From: Caballeronia turbans
Lineage (GTDB): Bacteria > Pseudomonadota > Gammaproteobacteria > Burkholderiales > Burkholderiaceae
Direction: 5' to 3'
NCBI GenBank assembly: GCA_001544655.2
Contig: FCOD02000034.1
Span: 1-64,000, forward strand
Length of the DNA stretch: 64,000 bases
Position 1 is the first letter of the stretch. Each line of letters begins with the position of its first letter. The notes beneath the pieces were generated by a model. The model ran no database searches. It saw only the letters and a program-made list of their open reading frames with translations, and was not told the DNA's origin. Shown piece by piece: positions 1 to 9,676 of the stretch. The translations under genes and the position numbers were made by a program.

Positions 1-2
1 GA

Positions 3-165
3 CACTTAGGCAGCCCACGATGGGCTGGCAAGCATGGCCAAACTGCGTGTGACCGCGGGCGTCTCGAGCTGCTTTCTTTGGTTACTTTCTTTGCAGCAGC
101 AAAGAAAGTGACTGCCGCCCCGCACAGGGGCAACGCTAATAAACCAACAAGAAAACGGGATCCGG
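3..165 (+). repeat. Dispersed repeat copy R1 (hairpin plus conserved tail)
   Basis: This stretch matches 19678-19843 over most of its length, including the shared blocks CTTAGG, GGCAAGCATGG, AAACTGCGTGTG and CCCCGCACAGGGGCA. It contains a perfect 11-4-11 hairpin, ACTTTCTTTGC (84-94), loop AGCA, GCAAAGAAAGT (99-109), followed by a GC-rich second hairpin CCCC-GCACA-GGGG (118-130). R1 carries about 15 extra bases (a duplicated CTTTCTTT block) just before the hairpin compared with R2. The element has no convincing protein: the reverse-strand reading frame across it is conserved only because the DNA is. The left edge may lie outside the window. It fills the gene-free space before waaC. Confidence 0.8.
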
Positions 166-297
166 CGGAAAAGCCCAGTCCCCCCGCACGCCGCCCCCAG
201 CGGCCAAGCATTTCTTAGCCAAACTCCCCCGACACGCTCTAAAATCTCCCCTTTCCTGCTCACTGCGCCGCGCCGTCCGCGCCTTTCCCTCCACAGC

Positions 298-1293
298 GTG
301 CAAAAGATCCTGATCGTCCGCGTGTCGTCGCTCGGCGACGTCGTTCACAACATGCCGGCTATCGCCGACATCCGCCGCCGCTATCCCGATGCACGGATCG
401 ACTGGCTCGTCGAGGAAAGCTTCGCGGGTCTCGTCGAACTGGTGCACGGCGTGCGTCGCGCGATCCCGTTCTCGCTCAGGCGCTGGCGCAAGGCGTTCAC
501 GTCGCCCGCGAACTGGCGCGAGATCGGCAAGTTCAAGCGCGAGCTCGCCGCCGAAAAATACGATCTCGTGATCGACTGCCAGGGCCTTATCAAGACCGCG
601 TGGGTCGCGAGCTGGGCGCGCGGGCCGCTCGTCGGGCTCGGCAATCGCACCGACGGCGCCGGCTACGAATGGCCCGTGCGTTTCTTCTACGACCGCCGCG
701 TGCCGATCGAGCCGCGCACCCACGTCGTCGAGCGCACGCGGCAACTCGTGGCGGCCGCGCTCGATCTGCCGAAGCCGCAGATGACCGACGACATCGACTT
801 CGGCCTCGACACGCGGCGCGCGACGCTCGCCGTCTCCGAGCTCGGGCTGAATCTGCCGGTGCCGTATGTCGTGTTCGTGCACGCCACGTCGCGCGCCGAC
901 AAGCAATGGCCCGAAGCCGCATGGATCGAGCTCGGGCAGGCGCTCGTCACGCGCGGCGCATCGATCGTGTTGCCGTGGGGCAGCGACGCCGAACGCGCGA
1001 CGAGCGAAAAGCTCGCGAAGGAATTCGGGGCGGCCGCGATCGTGCCGCCGAAGCTCTCGCTGCCCGCGGTGGTCGGACTGATCGACGGCGCGGCCGCGAC
1101 CGTCGGCGTCGATACGGGCTTGGTGCATATTGCCGCGGCGCTGAAGCGCCCGACCGTCGAGTTGTACAATTTCTCGACCGCATGGCGCACCGGCGGCTAC
1201 TGGTCGCCGCAGGTGGTCAATCTCGGCGACGCGAGCCGGCATCCGACGCTTTCCGAAGTCAAGACCGCGCTCGCGGGCTTCGGCCTGCTGTAG
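298..1293 (+). CDS. waaC: Lipopolysaccharide heptosyltransferase I
   Basis: A 331-residue GT9-family glycosyltransferase that adds the first L-glycero-D-manno-heptose to Kdo of the LPS inner core, at the cytoplasmic face of the inner membrane. The N-terminus MQKILIVRVSSLGDVVHNMP is the classic WaaC/WaaF opening with the acceptor-side SLGD motif. The C-terminal half holds the ADP-heptose-site region (residues near 260-285, GVDTGLVHIAAAL). The length matches the family. The start is GTG at 298; no better ATG lies near it. Next come a Kdo hydroxylase gene and waaA on the same strand, so this is an inner-core biosynthesis block. Upstream lies repeat R1. Confidence 0.95.
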   Translation: MQKILIVRVSSLGDVVHNMPAIADIRRRYPDARIDWLVEESFAGLVELVHGVRRAIPFSLRRWRKAFTSPANWREIGKFKRELAAEKYDLVIDCQGLIKTAWVASWARGPLVGLGNRTDGAGYEWPVRFFYDRRVPIEPRTHVVERTRQLVAAALDLPKPQMTDDIDFGLDTRRATLAVSELGLNLPVPYVVFVHATSRADKQWPEAAWIELGQALVTRGASIVLPWGSDAERATSEKLAKEFGAAAIVPPKLSLPAVVGLIDGAAATVGVDTGLVHIAAALKRPTVELYNFSTAWRTGGYWSPQVVNLGDASRHPTLSEVKTALAGFGLL

Positions 1294-1354
1294 CGTGCTG
1301 TGGCGTTTTCATCGTGCGCTGCGCCGTGCGCTTGCAACTCAAGGTCGTAGACAC

Positions 1355-2239
1355 ATGACGGAATCTCAAATTATCGAAGTCGCGTCTGGCGATTGGCAGG
1401 GAAAGAATCTCTCCGTGCCGCGCGAGACGCTCCTGGCCGGCGTCGAAAACGGCAAGGTGCTGTATTTCCCCAATCTGCGTTTTCCGATCGAAGGCGGCGA
1501 ACTCGCGCTGCTCGATCCGAAGATCGCGGACCCCAAACGCAAGAACATCAGTCTCGCGCCCAACGGCGGCGCGTTGAACGGCGTGCTCGGCGATAGCGTG
1601 ATGCAATCGGCGGTGCGCTCGCTCATCAAGCGTTATCAGGATCATGCGCGCTCGCTTGTCGACGGCCTCTTTCCCGAATACGACGGCAAGCTGCGCGTCG
1701 CGCCCACGAGCCTGCGGCTGCATCAGGTCGAAACGCGCGAGACATCCTGGCGCAAGGACGACAGCCGCCTGCACGTCGATGCTTTTCCGTCGCGCCCGAA
1801 CTACGGCGAGCGCATCCTGCGCGTGTTCACGAATGTCAACCCGAACGGATCGCCGCGCGTGTGGCGTGTCGGCGAACCGTTCGAGGACATGGCCAAGCGC
1901 TTCCTGCCCGGCATCAACACGCAGATGCCCGGTTCGGCGTGGCTCATGAATCTGCTGCACATCACGAAGTCGCCGCGTAGCGAATACGACCATCTGATGC
2001 TGCATCTGCATGACGCGATGAAGGCCGATCTCGACTATCAGAAGACTGCGCCGCAGGAGACGATGCCATTTCCGCCCGGCTCGGTGTGGGTCTGCTTCTC
2101 CGATCACACATCGCACGCGGTGATGTCCGGCCAGTTCATGATGGAGCAGACCTTCTTTTTGCCCGTCAAGGCGATGGTGCGCCCCGAATGCGCGCCGCTC
2201 GGCATTCTCGAGCGCCTGAAGGGCAGGGCGCTCGTTTGA
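1355..2239 (+). CDS. kdoO: Kdo 3-hydroxylase (KdoO type)
   Basis: A 294-residue protein resembling the Fe(II)/2-oxoglutarate/O2-dependent Kdo hydroxylases that convert the outer Kdo of lipid A-Kdo2 to D-glycero-D-talo-octulosonate (Ko), known from Burkholderia and Yersinia. A candidate iron facial triad is visible: H140-V-D142 (LHVDAFPSRP) and a distal histidine in SDHTSHAVMSG (H251 or H254). The ATG at 1355 was chosen over an upstream in-frame ATG at 1295, which would add a non-conserved Arg-rich leader. The gene lies between waaC and waaA and its TGA overlaps the TTG start of waaA (TTGA at 2236-2239), implying translational coupling. The function is assigned by motif and context, not tested. 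Confidence 0.85.
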   Translation: MTESQIIEVASGDWQGKNLSVPRETLLAGVENGKVLYFPNLRFPIEGGELALLDPKIADPKRKNISLAPNGGALNGVLGDSVMQSAVRSLIKRYQDHARSLVDGLFPEYDGKLRVAPTSLRLHQVETRETSWRKDDSRLHVDAFPSRPNYGERILRVFTNVNPNGSPRVWRVGEPFEDMAKRFLPGINTQMPGSAWLMNLLHITKSPRSEYDHLMLHLHDAMKADLDYQKTAPQETMPFPPGSVWVCFSDHTSHAVMSGQFMMEQTFFLPVKAMVRPECAPLGILERLKGRALV

Positions 2240-3594
2240 GCGGCGCCGCTTCCCCGGGCGCATCGGCTGCCGTCCTGAGGCTCGTCTACCGGGCGCTCTG
2301 GTGGATCGTCGCGCCGCTCGCGGTGCTGCGGCTCTACATCCGCTCGCGCAAGGAGCGCGGTTACCGCGAGCATATCGGCGAGCGGTTCGGACATATCCCT
2401 GCCCGCCGCGCCGACGATCTCGCGCCGCTCATCTGGGTGCATGCGGTATCGGTCGGCGAGACGCGCGCGGCGCAACCGCTCATCGACGCATTGATGAAGG
2501 CGCATCCCAAAGCCCGCGTGCTGCTCACGCACATGACGCCGAGCGGCCGCGCGACGGGCCTCGAACTGTTCGGCGATCGCGTGTCGCGCGGCTATCTCCC
2601 CTACGATTTGCCCGTTCTCGTGCGGCGCTTCCTGCGCGCATGGCGTCCGTCGCTCGGCATCGTGATGGAGACGGAAGTCTGGCCGACGCTCATCGACGAA
2701 TGCAAGCGCGGCGACGTGCCGCTCGTGCTGACGAACGCGCGCATGTCGGAGCGGTCGTATCGGCGCGCGGCGAAGTTCGGGCGCGCGGTGCGCGAAGTGT
2801 TCGGCGGCTTTTCGCGCGTGCTCGCGCAGACGCCGTCCGACGCCGAGCGGCTCACCGCGCTCGGCGCGCGCAATGTCGCGGTGCTCGGCAATCTGAAGTT
2901 CGATATGACCGCGCCGCCCGAACTGGTCGCGCGCGGTCAGGCGTGGCGCTCGGCGATCGGCGAGCGGCCGGTGTGGGTCGCGGCGAGCACGCGCGAGGGC
3001 GAGGAGACGCTCGTGCTGCGCGCGTTCGCGGCGCTCAATGTGCCCAATGCGTTGCTGATTCTGGTGCCGCGTCACCCGCAGCGTTTCGATGAAGTGTCGG
3101 CGCTGATCGCGAGCCTGGGTCTGACGAGCGCGCGCCGTTCGGTGTGGGCGCCGAAGCCTGCGGCGGCGGGATCGGGCGCGGATGTGCCCGAACCGCTGCC
3201 GGAAAGCGTGCAGGTCCTGCTCGGCGATTCGATGGGCGAACTCGGCGCGTATTACGCCGCGGCGGATCTCGCGTTCATCGGCGGGAGCCTGTTGCCGCTC
3301 GGCGGGCAGAATCTGATTGAAGCGTGCGCGGCGGGCGTGCCGGTGCTGATCGGGCCGCATACGTTCAATTTCACGCAGGCGACCAACGATGCAATCGCGG
3401 CAGGCGCCGCACTGCGTGTGCAGGACCCGCAGGAACTCGCGCGCGGGCTGCGCGAGATTTTCGGCGACAAGGCAAGGCGGCTTTCGATGAGCGCGGCCGC
3501 GTCAGCTTTCGCGGCGCGGCATCGCGGCGCGACGCAGCGAACGGTGAGCGTGCTGAGCGCATTGCTCGAAGAGGAAAGCGACGCGGCGAAGTGA
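2236..3594 (+). CDS. waaA: Kdo transferase (3-deoxy-D-manno-octulosonate transferase)
   Basis: About 452 residues. It transfers Kdo from CMP-Kdo to lipid IVA, the first committed core step, from the inner membrane. The N-terminal hydrophobic anchor (LVYRALWWIVAPLAVLRLYI) is followed by the family blocks IWVHAVSVGE, LLTHMTPSGR, METEVWPTL and AASTREGEE, and by the C-terminal nucleotide-site region GGSLLPLGGQN. I place the start at TTG 2236, overlapping the stop of the Kdo hydroxylase gene, with GAAGGGCAGGG as Shine-Dalgarno. A CTG at 2275 is a possible alternative. The longer upstream extension would overlap the previous gene heavily and is not credible. Confidence 0.93.
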   Translation: MSGAASPGASAAVLRLVYRALWWIVAPLAVLRLYIRSRKERGYREHIGERFGHIPARRADDLAPLIWVHAVSVGETRAAQPLIDALMKAHPKARVLLTHMTPSGRATGLELFGDRVSRGYLPYDLPVLVRRFLRAWRPSLGIVMETEVWPTLIDECKRGDVPLVLTNARMSERSYRRAAKFGRAVREVFGGFSRVLAQTPSDAERLTALGARNVAVLGNLKFDMTAPPELVARGQAWRSAIGERPVWVAASTREGEETLVLRAFAALNVPNALLILVPRHPQRFDEVSALIASLGLTSARRSVWAPKPAAAGSGADVPEPLPESVQVLLGDSMGELGAYYAAADLAFIGGSLLPLGGQNLIEACAAGVPVLIGPHTFNFTQATNDAIAAGAALRVQDPQELARGLREIFGDKARRLSMSAAASAFAARHRGATQRTVSVLSALLEEESDAAK

Positions 3595-3793
3595 TTTCGT
3601 CATCGCGTCAGTGGTGCCTTGACCTGCGGTTCTTCGGTCAATCATCTGACCTTAACCCTTATTCCGCTGACAATTCGAGGGTTGAACGCCGGAAAGGTTA
3701 GAGGGATACTGAACCTCCACCCGGCCGCGTCGAACGCACATCCATAGGCCGGACGCCTGCGAACATGCTGCCAAGCTTCTTTCGAGGACGCGC

Positions 3794-4600
3794 ATGCAAG
3801 ATTTCATCAGGTCCGTCGTCAAAGACATGATTCCGCCAGGCCTCTTGCGCCTGCTGCGGCCCCGCCACACAGCAACCGATGCATGGGGCAGCGTCCGATA
3901 CGGAACGCACGGTCTCGTGCTCCCGGGCAACAGGCGCTTCGAATATCGGCCTTGCCTCGCGGATCGCTCGGTTTGCAAGCAGATCTTCTTTCTGCGCCAG
4001 TACGCCACGGATCATCTCAGCCGCGCGAAGGAGATCGCGGCGTTCTATGAGGCTTGCGAAAATCCGCTGATCGTCGATGCGGGCGCCAATATCGGCGCCG
4101 CTGCGGTGTGGTACGCGCTCACGTATCCAAAGGCAAAGATCGTCGCCATCGAGCCGGATATATCGAATTTTGCGCTGCTCAAGAAAAACGCGGAGGCCTT
4201 TCCTGCGATCACGCCGCTGAACGCCGCGATCGCGGCCACGCGCGGCACGCTCTATCTCAACGATCCGGGCGCGGGTGAATGGGCCTTCCGCACGGCCGAC
4301 CGGCCCATGGAAAATGGGTATGCCGTCGACGCGCTGACGCTCGAAGACGTGATGCCGGCATCCGGCGTGACGCCGTTCATTCTCAAGATCGATATCGAAG
4401 GGGCGGAATCGGACCTGTTTTCGCGCCATTGCGATGCCCTGAACATGTTCCCGGTCGTCGTGATCGAGTTGCACGACTGGATGCTTCCCGGCGAATCGAA
4501 CAGCCGCAACTTCCTCAAATGGCACGTCGAGATGAAGCGCGATTTCGTGCAGGTGGGTGAGAACACGGTCTCGATATCGAACTCGATTGCGCTGGCCTAG
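3794..4600 (+). CDS. FkbM-family SAM-dependent methyltransferase
   Basis: A 268-residue class-I methyltransferase. SAM-binding motif I is VDAGANIGAAA (about residues 94-104), the acidic loop is AIEPD, and LKIDIEGAE (about 197-205) is the hallmark of the FkbM family. Members usually O-methylate sugars or small molecules, so methylation of an LPS or polysaccharide sugar is plausible given waaC-kdoO-waaA upstream, but the substrate is not shown by sequence. It is separated from waaA by 199 bp and ends 6 bp before the convergent ureG stop. Base composition looks slightly less GC-rich than its neighbours, which may suggest separate acquisition. Confidence 0.85.
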   Translation: MQDFIRSVVKDMIPPGLLRLLRPRHTATDAWGSVRYGTHGLVLPGNRRFEYRPCLADRSVCKQIFFLRQYATDHLSRAKEIAAFYEACENPLIVDAGANIGAAAVWYALTYPKAKIVAIEPDISNFALLKKNAEAFPAITPLNAAIAATRGTLYLNDPGAGEWAFRTADRPMENGYAVDALTLEDVMPASGVTPFILKIDIEGAESDLFSRHCDALNMFPVVVIELHDWMLPGESNSRNFLKWHVEMKRDFVQVGENTVSISNSIALA

Positions 4601-4606
4601 CGCGTC

Positions 4607-5257
4607 TTACGCGAGCAGCAGTCCCTTCTTCTCGATGAAGCCGACGACTTCATCGAGCCCGTCGAGCGCCTTCAGATTGCACATGACGAAGGGCCGCTCG
4701 CCGCGCATCTTCCTCGCGTCGCTCGCCATGATGTCGAGATTCGCGCCGACATGAGGCGCGAGGTCGGTCTTGTTGATCACGAGCAGATCCGACTTCGTGA
4801 TGCCAGGGCCGCCCTTGCGCGGAATCTTCTCGCCGCCCGCCACATCGATCACATAGATAGTCAGGTCGGAGAGTTCCGGGCTGAAGGTCGCCGCGAGGTT
4901 GTCGCCGCCGGATTCGATGAACACGATATCGGCGTCCGGAAACTTCGACACCATGCGATCGACGGCCTCGAGATTGATCGACGCATCCTCGCGGATCGCC
5001 GTATGCGGACAGCCGCCCGTCTCGACGCCCATGATGCGCTCGGCGGGCAGCGCGCCCGCGACCGTGAGCAGGCGCTGATCTTCCTTCGTATAGATATCGT
5101 TGGTGATGGCGACGAGATCGTACTTGTCGCGCATCGCCTTGCAGAGCATTTCGAGCAGCGTGGTCTTGCCGGAACCAACGGGGCCGCCGACGCCGACGCG
5201 CAACGGCGGCAGTTTCTTGGTTCGGCGGGCGGCGGAAGAATAAGCGGGAGTGTTCAT
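4607..5257 (-). CDS. ureG: Urease accessory GTPase UreG
   Basis: A 216-residue SIMIBI-class GTPase that delivers nickel during urease maturation in the cytoplasm. Visible motifs: P-loop GGPVGSGKT (residues 24-32), the Ni/Zn-binding CPH (83-85), the ESGGDN switch region, and the guanine-specificity NKTD (162-165). It is the last gene of the ureABCEFG block and starts 12 bp after ureF. Its stop lies 6 bp from the convergent FkbM methyltransferase stop, with no obvious terminator between them. Confidence 0.97.
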   Translation of the reverse strand: MNTPAYSSAARRTKKLPPLRVGVGGPVGSGKTTLLEMLCKAMRDKYDLVAITNDIYTKEDQRLLTVAGALPAERIMGVETGGCPHTAIREDASINLEAVDRMVSKFPDADIVFIESGGDNLAATFSPELSDLTIYVIDVAGGEKIPRKGGPGITKSDLLVINKTDLAPHVGANLDIMASDARKMRGERPFVMCNLKALDGLDEVVGFIEKKGLLLA

Positions 5258-5269
5258 GAAAATACCGGT

Positions 5270-5950
5270 TCAGGAGCGGAAGAGCCGCGAGTATTGCGAT
5301 TCATGCCGCGCGGACAAGATGCCGAGTTGCGGCGCGAAGGTGTTGACCCGTTCGGGCGATGTATCGAGCGCGCGGCGCACGGCGGCATCGATCGGCTCGC
5401 GCAACGCGACGATGATGCGCTGCCCCGCGAGCTGGCCGAGCGGCACGGCCTTGAGCGCGGCGGCCGCCTGATTCTCGACCCAGCTGAACGCGTAGGCGGC
5501 GAGCGCTGCTTCCGCCGTCGCATCGTGCGCGAACGCGGCGAAGGCGAACGCGCTCGGTTGCGCGATGGGTTTGATCGCGGCGAGCGTCGCGCGGCGCGAT
5601 GCGTCGCCCCATTCGAGCGATGCGCACAACTGCGCGAGCGACCAGCCCATCTGCTCGGTTTCGCGTCTCAGTTCCGCCGATTCGCGGCTCGCGATGTATT
5701 CATCGTTCGCCGCTCTCAACGCGGCTTCGTCGTGCGAACGCCAATGCTCGATCTGATGCGCGAGCAACGGCAGTTCGCCACGCGCAAGCACGGTGCTCAA
5801 GCCGCTCGCGATCCAGTCGCGCGCGCTGTCGCCGTCGTGGACCAGGCCGTGCTCGATCGCCGCTTCGAGTCCCTGCGAATAGCTGAACGCACCGATCGGC
5901 AGCGCCGGCGACGCGAGATGCATAAGCGCCGTGAGTTCAGCGATGCGCAT
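5270..5950 (-). CDS. ureF: Urease accessory protein UreF
   Basis: A 226-residue helical chaperone that forms the UreD-UreF-UreG activation complex on apo-urease. The recognisable start region is [21 protein letters not shown], conserved in UreF. I start at ATG 5950, which overlaps the end of ureE by 14 bp. The longer in-frame extension upstream reads the His-repeat of ureE in another frame and is rejected. The C-terminal [17 protein letters not shown] matches the UreF tail. Confidence 0.95.
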   Translation of the reverse strand: MRIAELTALMHLASPALPIGAFSYSQGLEAAIEHGLVHDGDSARDWIASGLSTVLARGELPLLAHQIEHWRSHDEAALRAANDEYIASRESAELRRETEQMGWSLAQLCASLEWGDASRRATLAAIKPIAQPSAFAFAAFAHDATAEAALAAYAFSWVENQAAAALKAVPLGQLAGQRIIVALREPIDAAVRRALDTSPERVNTFAPQLGILSARHESQYSRLFRS

Positions 5951-6539
5951 GACCGTGATGATGGTGATGATCGTGACCGCACGACGAGTGATCGTGAGCA
6001 TGGTCGTGATCGTGCGAATGATCATGCCCGTGATGCTCGTCGAAGACCTTTTGCGCGAGCGCGTAGTCTTCGCTGAACGTCTCGTCGTGGCCGTGCTTGT
6101 GACCGCCGCCGTATGCGCCGGTTTCGGGCTGGAACGGCTGCGATTCATGCGCGACGAGCACGCCCAGGCGGTTCAGCATGTCTTCGAGCACGGGATCCGC
6201 TTCGAGCTTGAGATAGTCCGCGCCGACTTCCACTGGCGTATGGCGATTGCCGAGGTGGTAAGCGGCACGCGTCAATAGCCGCACGCTCGGCGCGCGCACG
6301 ACGAGCACGTCCTGCGTTGCCGCGACCACGCGCACGAAGCCGCCGTCATCCGCGACGAGCATGTCGCCGTCCGCGAGCACGGTGCCGCGCGGCATCACGA
6401 GGGCGACTTCCTCGCCGTTGTCGAGCGTGGCGGCGAGACGGCTCTTGCCGCGCGCATCGAAAGGCAGGGTGAGGGTAGGCGCGCGCTTGACGAGCACGGG
6501 CGCGAGCTTGGCGGTCAGACGTTTGTCGATGGTACGCAT
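5937..6539 (-). CDS. ureE: Urease nickel metallochaperone UreE
   Basis: A 200-residue nickel carrier that hands Ni(II) to UreG. The N-terminal peptide-binding domain is followed by the metal-binding domain with GNRHTPVEV and the His-containing core. The C-terminal 45 residues or so are a long His/Asp run ([17 protein letters not shown] and HHHHHGHAH), typical of nickel-storing UreE proteins. The tail-coding DNA overlaps the ureF start by 14 bp. It lies 6 bp after ureC. Confidence 0.96.
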   Translation of the reverse strand: MRTIDKRLTAKLAPVLVKRAPTLTLPFDARGKSRLAATLDNGEEVALVMPRGTVLADGDMLVADDGGFVRVVAATQDVLVVRAPSVRLLTRAAYHLGNRHTPVEVGADYLKLEADPVLEDMLNRLGVLVAHESQPFQPETGAYGGGHKHGHDETFSEDYALAQKVFDEHHGHDHSHDHDHAHDHSSCGHDHHHHHGHAHR

Positions 6540-6545
6540 GAAGAC

Positions 6546-8252
6546 TCAGAACAGAAAATAGCGCTGCGCCATCGGCAGAACGGTGGCTGGATCGCATGTG
6601 AGCAATTGCCCATCGGCGATCACCTGATAGGTCTGCGGATCGACGCTGATGGACGGCTGCCATGCATTGTGAATCATGTCGGCCTTGGTCACATTGCGGC
6701 AGTTCTTCACCGCGACGATCTGCTTGTTGAGGCCGTAACGATCCGCGATGCGCGATTCCGCCGCGAGCTGCGACACGAAGGTCAGCGACGTCTTGCCGAG
6801 CGCGCCGCCGCGCGTCGCGAACATCTCGCGGTAATGCACCGGCTGCGGCGTCGGAATGGACGCGTTCGGGTCGCCCATCTGCGCGACCGCGATCATGCCG
6901 CCCTTGACGATCATCGCGGGCTTCACGCCGAAGAACGCGGGCTCCCAGAATACGAGATCGGCCCATTTGCCCGGCTCGATGGAACCGACTTCATGCGCGA
7001 TGCCATGCGTGATCGCCGGATTGATCGTGTACTTCGCCACATATCGCTTCGCGCGGAAATTGTCGTTGCGCGCATTGTCTTCGGCGAGCGCGCCGCGCTG
7101 CACCTTCATCTTGTGCGCCGTCTGCCAGGTGCGAATGATGACTTCGCCGACGCGGCCCATTGCCTGGGAATCGGACGACAGCATCGACAACGCGCCGAGA
7201 TCGTGCAGGATGTCTTCGGCCGCGATCGTCTCGCGGCGAATGCGCGATTCCGCGAACGCGATGTCCTCCGCAATCGACGGATCGAGGTGATGGCACACCA
7301 TCAGCATGTCGAGATGCTCGTCGAGCGTGTTGACGGTGTAGGGGCGGGTCGGATTGGTGGAAGAGGGCAGCACGTTCGATTCGCCCGCCACCTTGATGAT
7401 GTCCGGCGCATGGCCGCCGCCCGCGCCTTCGGTGTGATACGTGTGGATCGTGCGGCCCTTGAACGCGGCGATGGTCGTCTCGACGAAGCCCGCTTCGTTG
7501 AGCGTGTCGGTGTGGATGGCGACTTGCGTGTCGGTGTCGTCGGCCACCGACAGGCAATTGTCGATCGCGGCGGGCGTCGTGCCCCAGTCCTCGTGAAGCT
7601 TCAGGCCGATCGCGCCCGCTTTCACCTGTTCGATCAGCGGCCCGGGCAGGCTCGCGTTGCCCTTGCCGAGAAAGCCTAGATTGACCGGCCAGCCATCGGC
7701 GGCCTGCAGCATGCGCTCCATGTGCCAGGGGCCCGGCGTGCAGGTCGTCGCGTTGGTGCCGGTCGCGGGTCCGGTGCCCCCGCCGAGCATCGTCGTCACG
7801 CCGCTCGCGAGCGCTTCGTCGATCTGCTGCGGGCTGATGAAGTGGATATGCGTATCGACGCCGCCCGCGGTGACGATCATGCCTTCGCCCGCGATCACTT
7901 CGGTCGCCGCGCCGATCGCGATGCTCACGTTCGGCTGGATGTCGGGATTGCCCGCCTTGCCGATCGCGAAGACGCGTCCGCCCTTGATGCCGATATCGGC
8001 TTTCACGATGCCCCAGTGATCGAGGATCAGCGCGTTCGTCACGACCGTATCGACGACCTCGGCGGCGGGGCGTTGCGACTGGCCCATGCCGTCGCGAATC
8101 ACCTTGCCGCCGCCGAATTTCACTTCTTCGCCGTAGGTGGTGAAGTCGCGCTCGACTTCGATGATGAGATCGGTGTCGGCGAGGCGCACGCGGTCGCCGG
8201 TGGTCGGGCCGAACATTTCAGCATAAGCGCGGCGGCCGATGCGTAGCGTCAT
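6546..8252 (-). CDS. ureC: Urease catalytic alpha subunit
   Basis: A 568-residue nickel amidohydrolase subunit that hydrolyses urea to ammonia and carbamate. All catalytic residues are visible: H135 and H137 (THIHF), carbamylated lysine K218 (GLKLHEDWG), H247 (AIHTD), H273 (TYHTEG), mobile-flap C320-H321 (VCHHLD) and D361 (SSDSQAMG). The length is normal. It sits in the order ureA-ureB-ureC-ureE-ureF-ureG with short gaps (16 bp from ureB, 6 bp to ureE), so it is one operon. Confidence 0.98.
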   Translation of the reverse strand: MTLRIGRRAYAEMFGPTTGDRVRLADTDLIIEVERDFTTYGEEVKFGGGKVIRDGMGQSQRPAAEVVDTVVTNALILDHWGIVKADIGIKGGRVFAIGKAGNPDIQPNVSIAIGAATEVIAGEGMIVTAGGVDTHIHFISPQQIDEALASGVTTMLGGGTGPATGTNATTCTPGPWHMERMLQAADGWPVNLGFLGKGNASLPGPLIEQVKAGAIGLKLHEDWGTTPAAIDNCLSVADDTDTQVAIHTDTLNEAGFVETTIAAFKGRTIHTYHTEGAGGGHAPDIIKVAGESNVLPSSTNPTRPYTVNTLDEHLDMLMVCHHLDPSIAEDIAFAESRIRRETIAAEDILHDLGALSMLSSDSQAMGRVGEVIIRTWQTAHKMKVQRGALAEDNARNDNFRAKRYVAKYTINPAITHGIAHEVGSIEPGKWADLVFWEPAFFGVKPAMIVKGGMIAVAQMGDPNASIPTPQPVHYREMFATRGGALGKTSLTFVSQLAAESRIADRYGLNKQIVAVKNCRNVTKADMIHNAWQPSISVDPQTYQVIADGQLLTCDPATVLPMAQRYFLF

Positions 8253-8268
8253 GTTTTCGATGTCCTGT

Positions 8269-8574
8269 TCAGAGTGGGCCCATCACGAGGCCATTGAAGC
8301 CGTAGACGTGCCGGTCGCCTGCGAGCGCGACGAGCTCGACGGTGCGCTCCTGTCCCGGCTCGAAGCGCACGGCCGTGCCCGCCGCGATGTTCAGCCGAAA
8401 GCCGCGCGCCTTCTCGCGTTCGAACTTCAGTGCCGCGTTGACTTCGTAGAAGTGAAAATGCGAGCCGACCTGCACGGGACGGTCGCCATGATTCGCGACG
8501 ACGACCGTCACGGTCTCGCGTCCCGCGTTGAGTTCGTGCTCGCCATCGTCGATGAAGTATTCGCCGGGGATCAT
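8269..8574 (-). CDS. ureB: Urease beta subunit
   Basis: A 101-residue structural subunit of the (alpha-beta-gamma)3 urease. It begins [20 protein letters not shown] and contains [19 protein letters not shown], the signature of the family. It is separate from ureA, as usual in proteobacteria, and lies 4 bp after it. Confidence 0.97.
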   Translation of the reverse strand: MIPGEYFIDDGEHELNAGRETVTVVVANHGDRPVQVGSHFHFYEVNAALKFEREKARGFRLNIAAGTAVRFEPGQERTVELVALAGDRHVYGFNGLVMGPL

Positions 8575-8578
8575 GTTC

Positions 8579-8881
8579 TTAAGGGATCGGATGATGAACC
8601 GTCACGAGCTTCGTGCCATCGGGGAAAGTCGCTTCGATCTGGATGTCGGGAATCATCTCCGGCACCCCTTCCATCACGTCGTCGCGCGTGAGAAGCGTGG
8701 TGCCGTAGTGCATGACTTCGGCGACCGTCCTGCCGTCGCGCGCGGCTTCCATCAATGCGGCCGAAATGAATGCGACCGCTTCCGGATGATTGAGCTTGAG
8801 GCCGCGCGCGCGGCGGCGTTCGGCGAGCAATGCTGCGGTGAAGATCAGCAGCTTGTCCTTTTCTCGGGGCGTGAGTTTCAT
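8579..8881 (-). CDS. ureA: Urease gamma subunit
   Basis: A 100-residue smallest urease subunit, beginning [20 protein letters not shown] and ending with [11 protein letters not shown], both standard. Unusually, the gene directly upstream on the same strand is not ureD but an amino acid ABC transporter ATPase, ending 75 bp away. No terminator is seen in that gap, so read-through from the transporter operon is likely. Confidence 0.97.
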   Translation of the reverse strand: MKLTPREKDKLLIFTAALLAERRRARGLKLNHPEAVAFISAALMEAARDGRTVAEVMHYGTTLLTRDDVMEGVPEMIPDIQIEATFPDGTKLVTVHHPIP

Positions 8882-8956
8882 GAGCTTCTTTTACGGAGAA
8901 AGGCGTTTCGGGCCTTGCAATGCTAGCATCGGACGGGCTTTCGGAGAGCTTGCATG

Positions 8957-9676
8957 TCACTGGATGAAGCGCTGCAGCTCGACGCTCGAGGGCTTTTCGA
9001 AAATGGCTTCCGGCGCCCCCGATTCCCACACGCGTCCCTGATGCATGAACACGACCTTGTCGCTCACCTTGCGTGCGAAGCGCATCTCGTGCGTGACCAT
9101 GATGAGCGTCATGCCGTCGCGCGCGAGATCTTCGACGACCGCGAGCACTTCGCCGACGAGTTCCGGATCGAGCGCCGACGTGATCTCGTCGCAGAGCAGG
9201 ACGGTCGGCTTCATCGCGAGCGCGCGTGCGATCGCCACGCGCTGCTGCTGGCCGCCGGAAAGCTGATCGGGATAGGCGTCGAACTTGTTGCCGAGACCGA
9301 CGCGCTCGAGCACAGTATGCGCGGTCGCGCGCGCCTTCGCCTTGTGGATCTTCCTGACCACGGTCTGCGCGAGCATCACGTTCTCTCCCGCGGTCAGATG
9401 CGGAAAGAGGTTGTATTGCTGAAACACCATGCCGACCTTCAGACGCAGCGCGCGCAGGTCGGCATGACGCGCATCGATATGCTCGCCATCGATTTCGATC
9501 GAACCTTCGTCGATGCTTTCGAGCCCGTTCAACGTGCGCAACAGCGTGCTCTTTCCCGAGCCGCTGCGCCCGATGATCGACACGACCTGACCGCGCTCGA
9601 CGGCAAAGTCGATTCCCTTCAGCACCTGATTCGCGCCGAACTGCTTGTGAAGATTGCGGGTTTCAACGAGCGGCAT
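8957..9676 (-). CDS. Polar amino acid ABC transporter, ATP-binding protein
   Basis: A 239-residue ATPase of the GlnQ/HisP class. Walker A is GRSGSGKST, the signature LSGGQQQRVAIARALA, Walker B LLCDEITSALDP, and the switch His lies in MVTHEM. The start ATG at 9676 (MPLVETRNLHK) overlaps the end of the preceding permease gene by 14 bp. It is the last of four transporter genes inserted between ureD and ureA. The substrate is not readable from sequence; glutamate, glutamine or a related polar amino acid is typical of the class. Confidence 0.93.
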   Translation of the reverse strand: MPLVETRNLHKQFGANQVLKGIDFAVERGQVVSIIGRSGSGKSTLLRTLNGLESIDEGSIEIDGEHIDARHADLRALRLKVGMVFQQYNLFPHLTAGENVMLAQTVVRKIHKAKARATAHTVLERVGLGNKFDAYPDQLSGGQQQRVAIARALAMKPTVLLCDEITSALDPELVGEVLAVVEDLARDGMTLIMVTHEMRFARKVSDKVVFMHQGRVWESGAPEAIFEKPSSVELQRFIQ

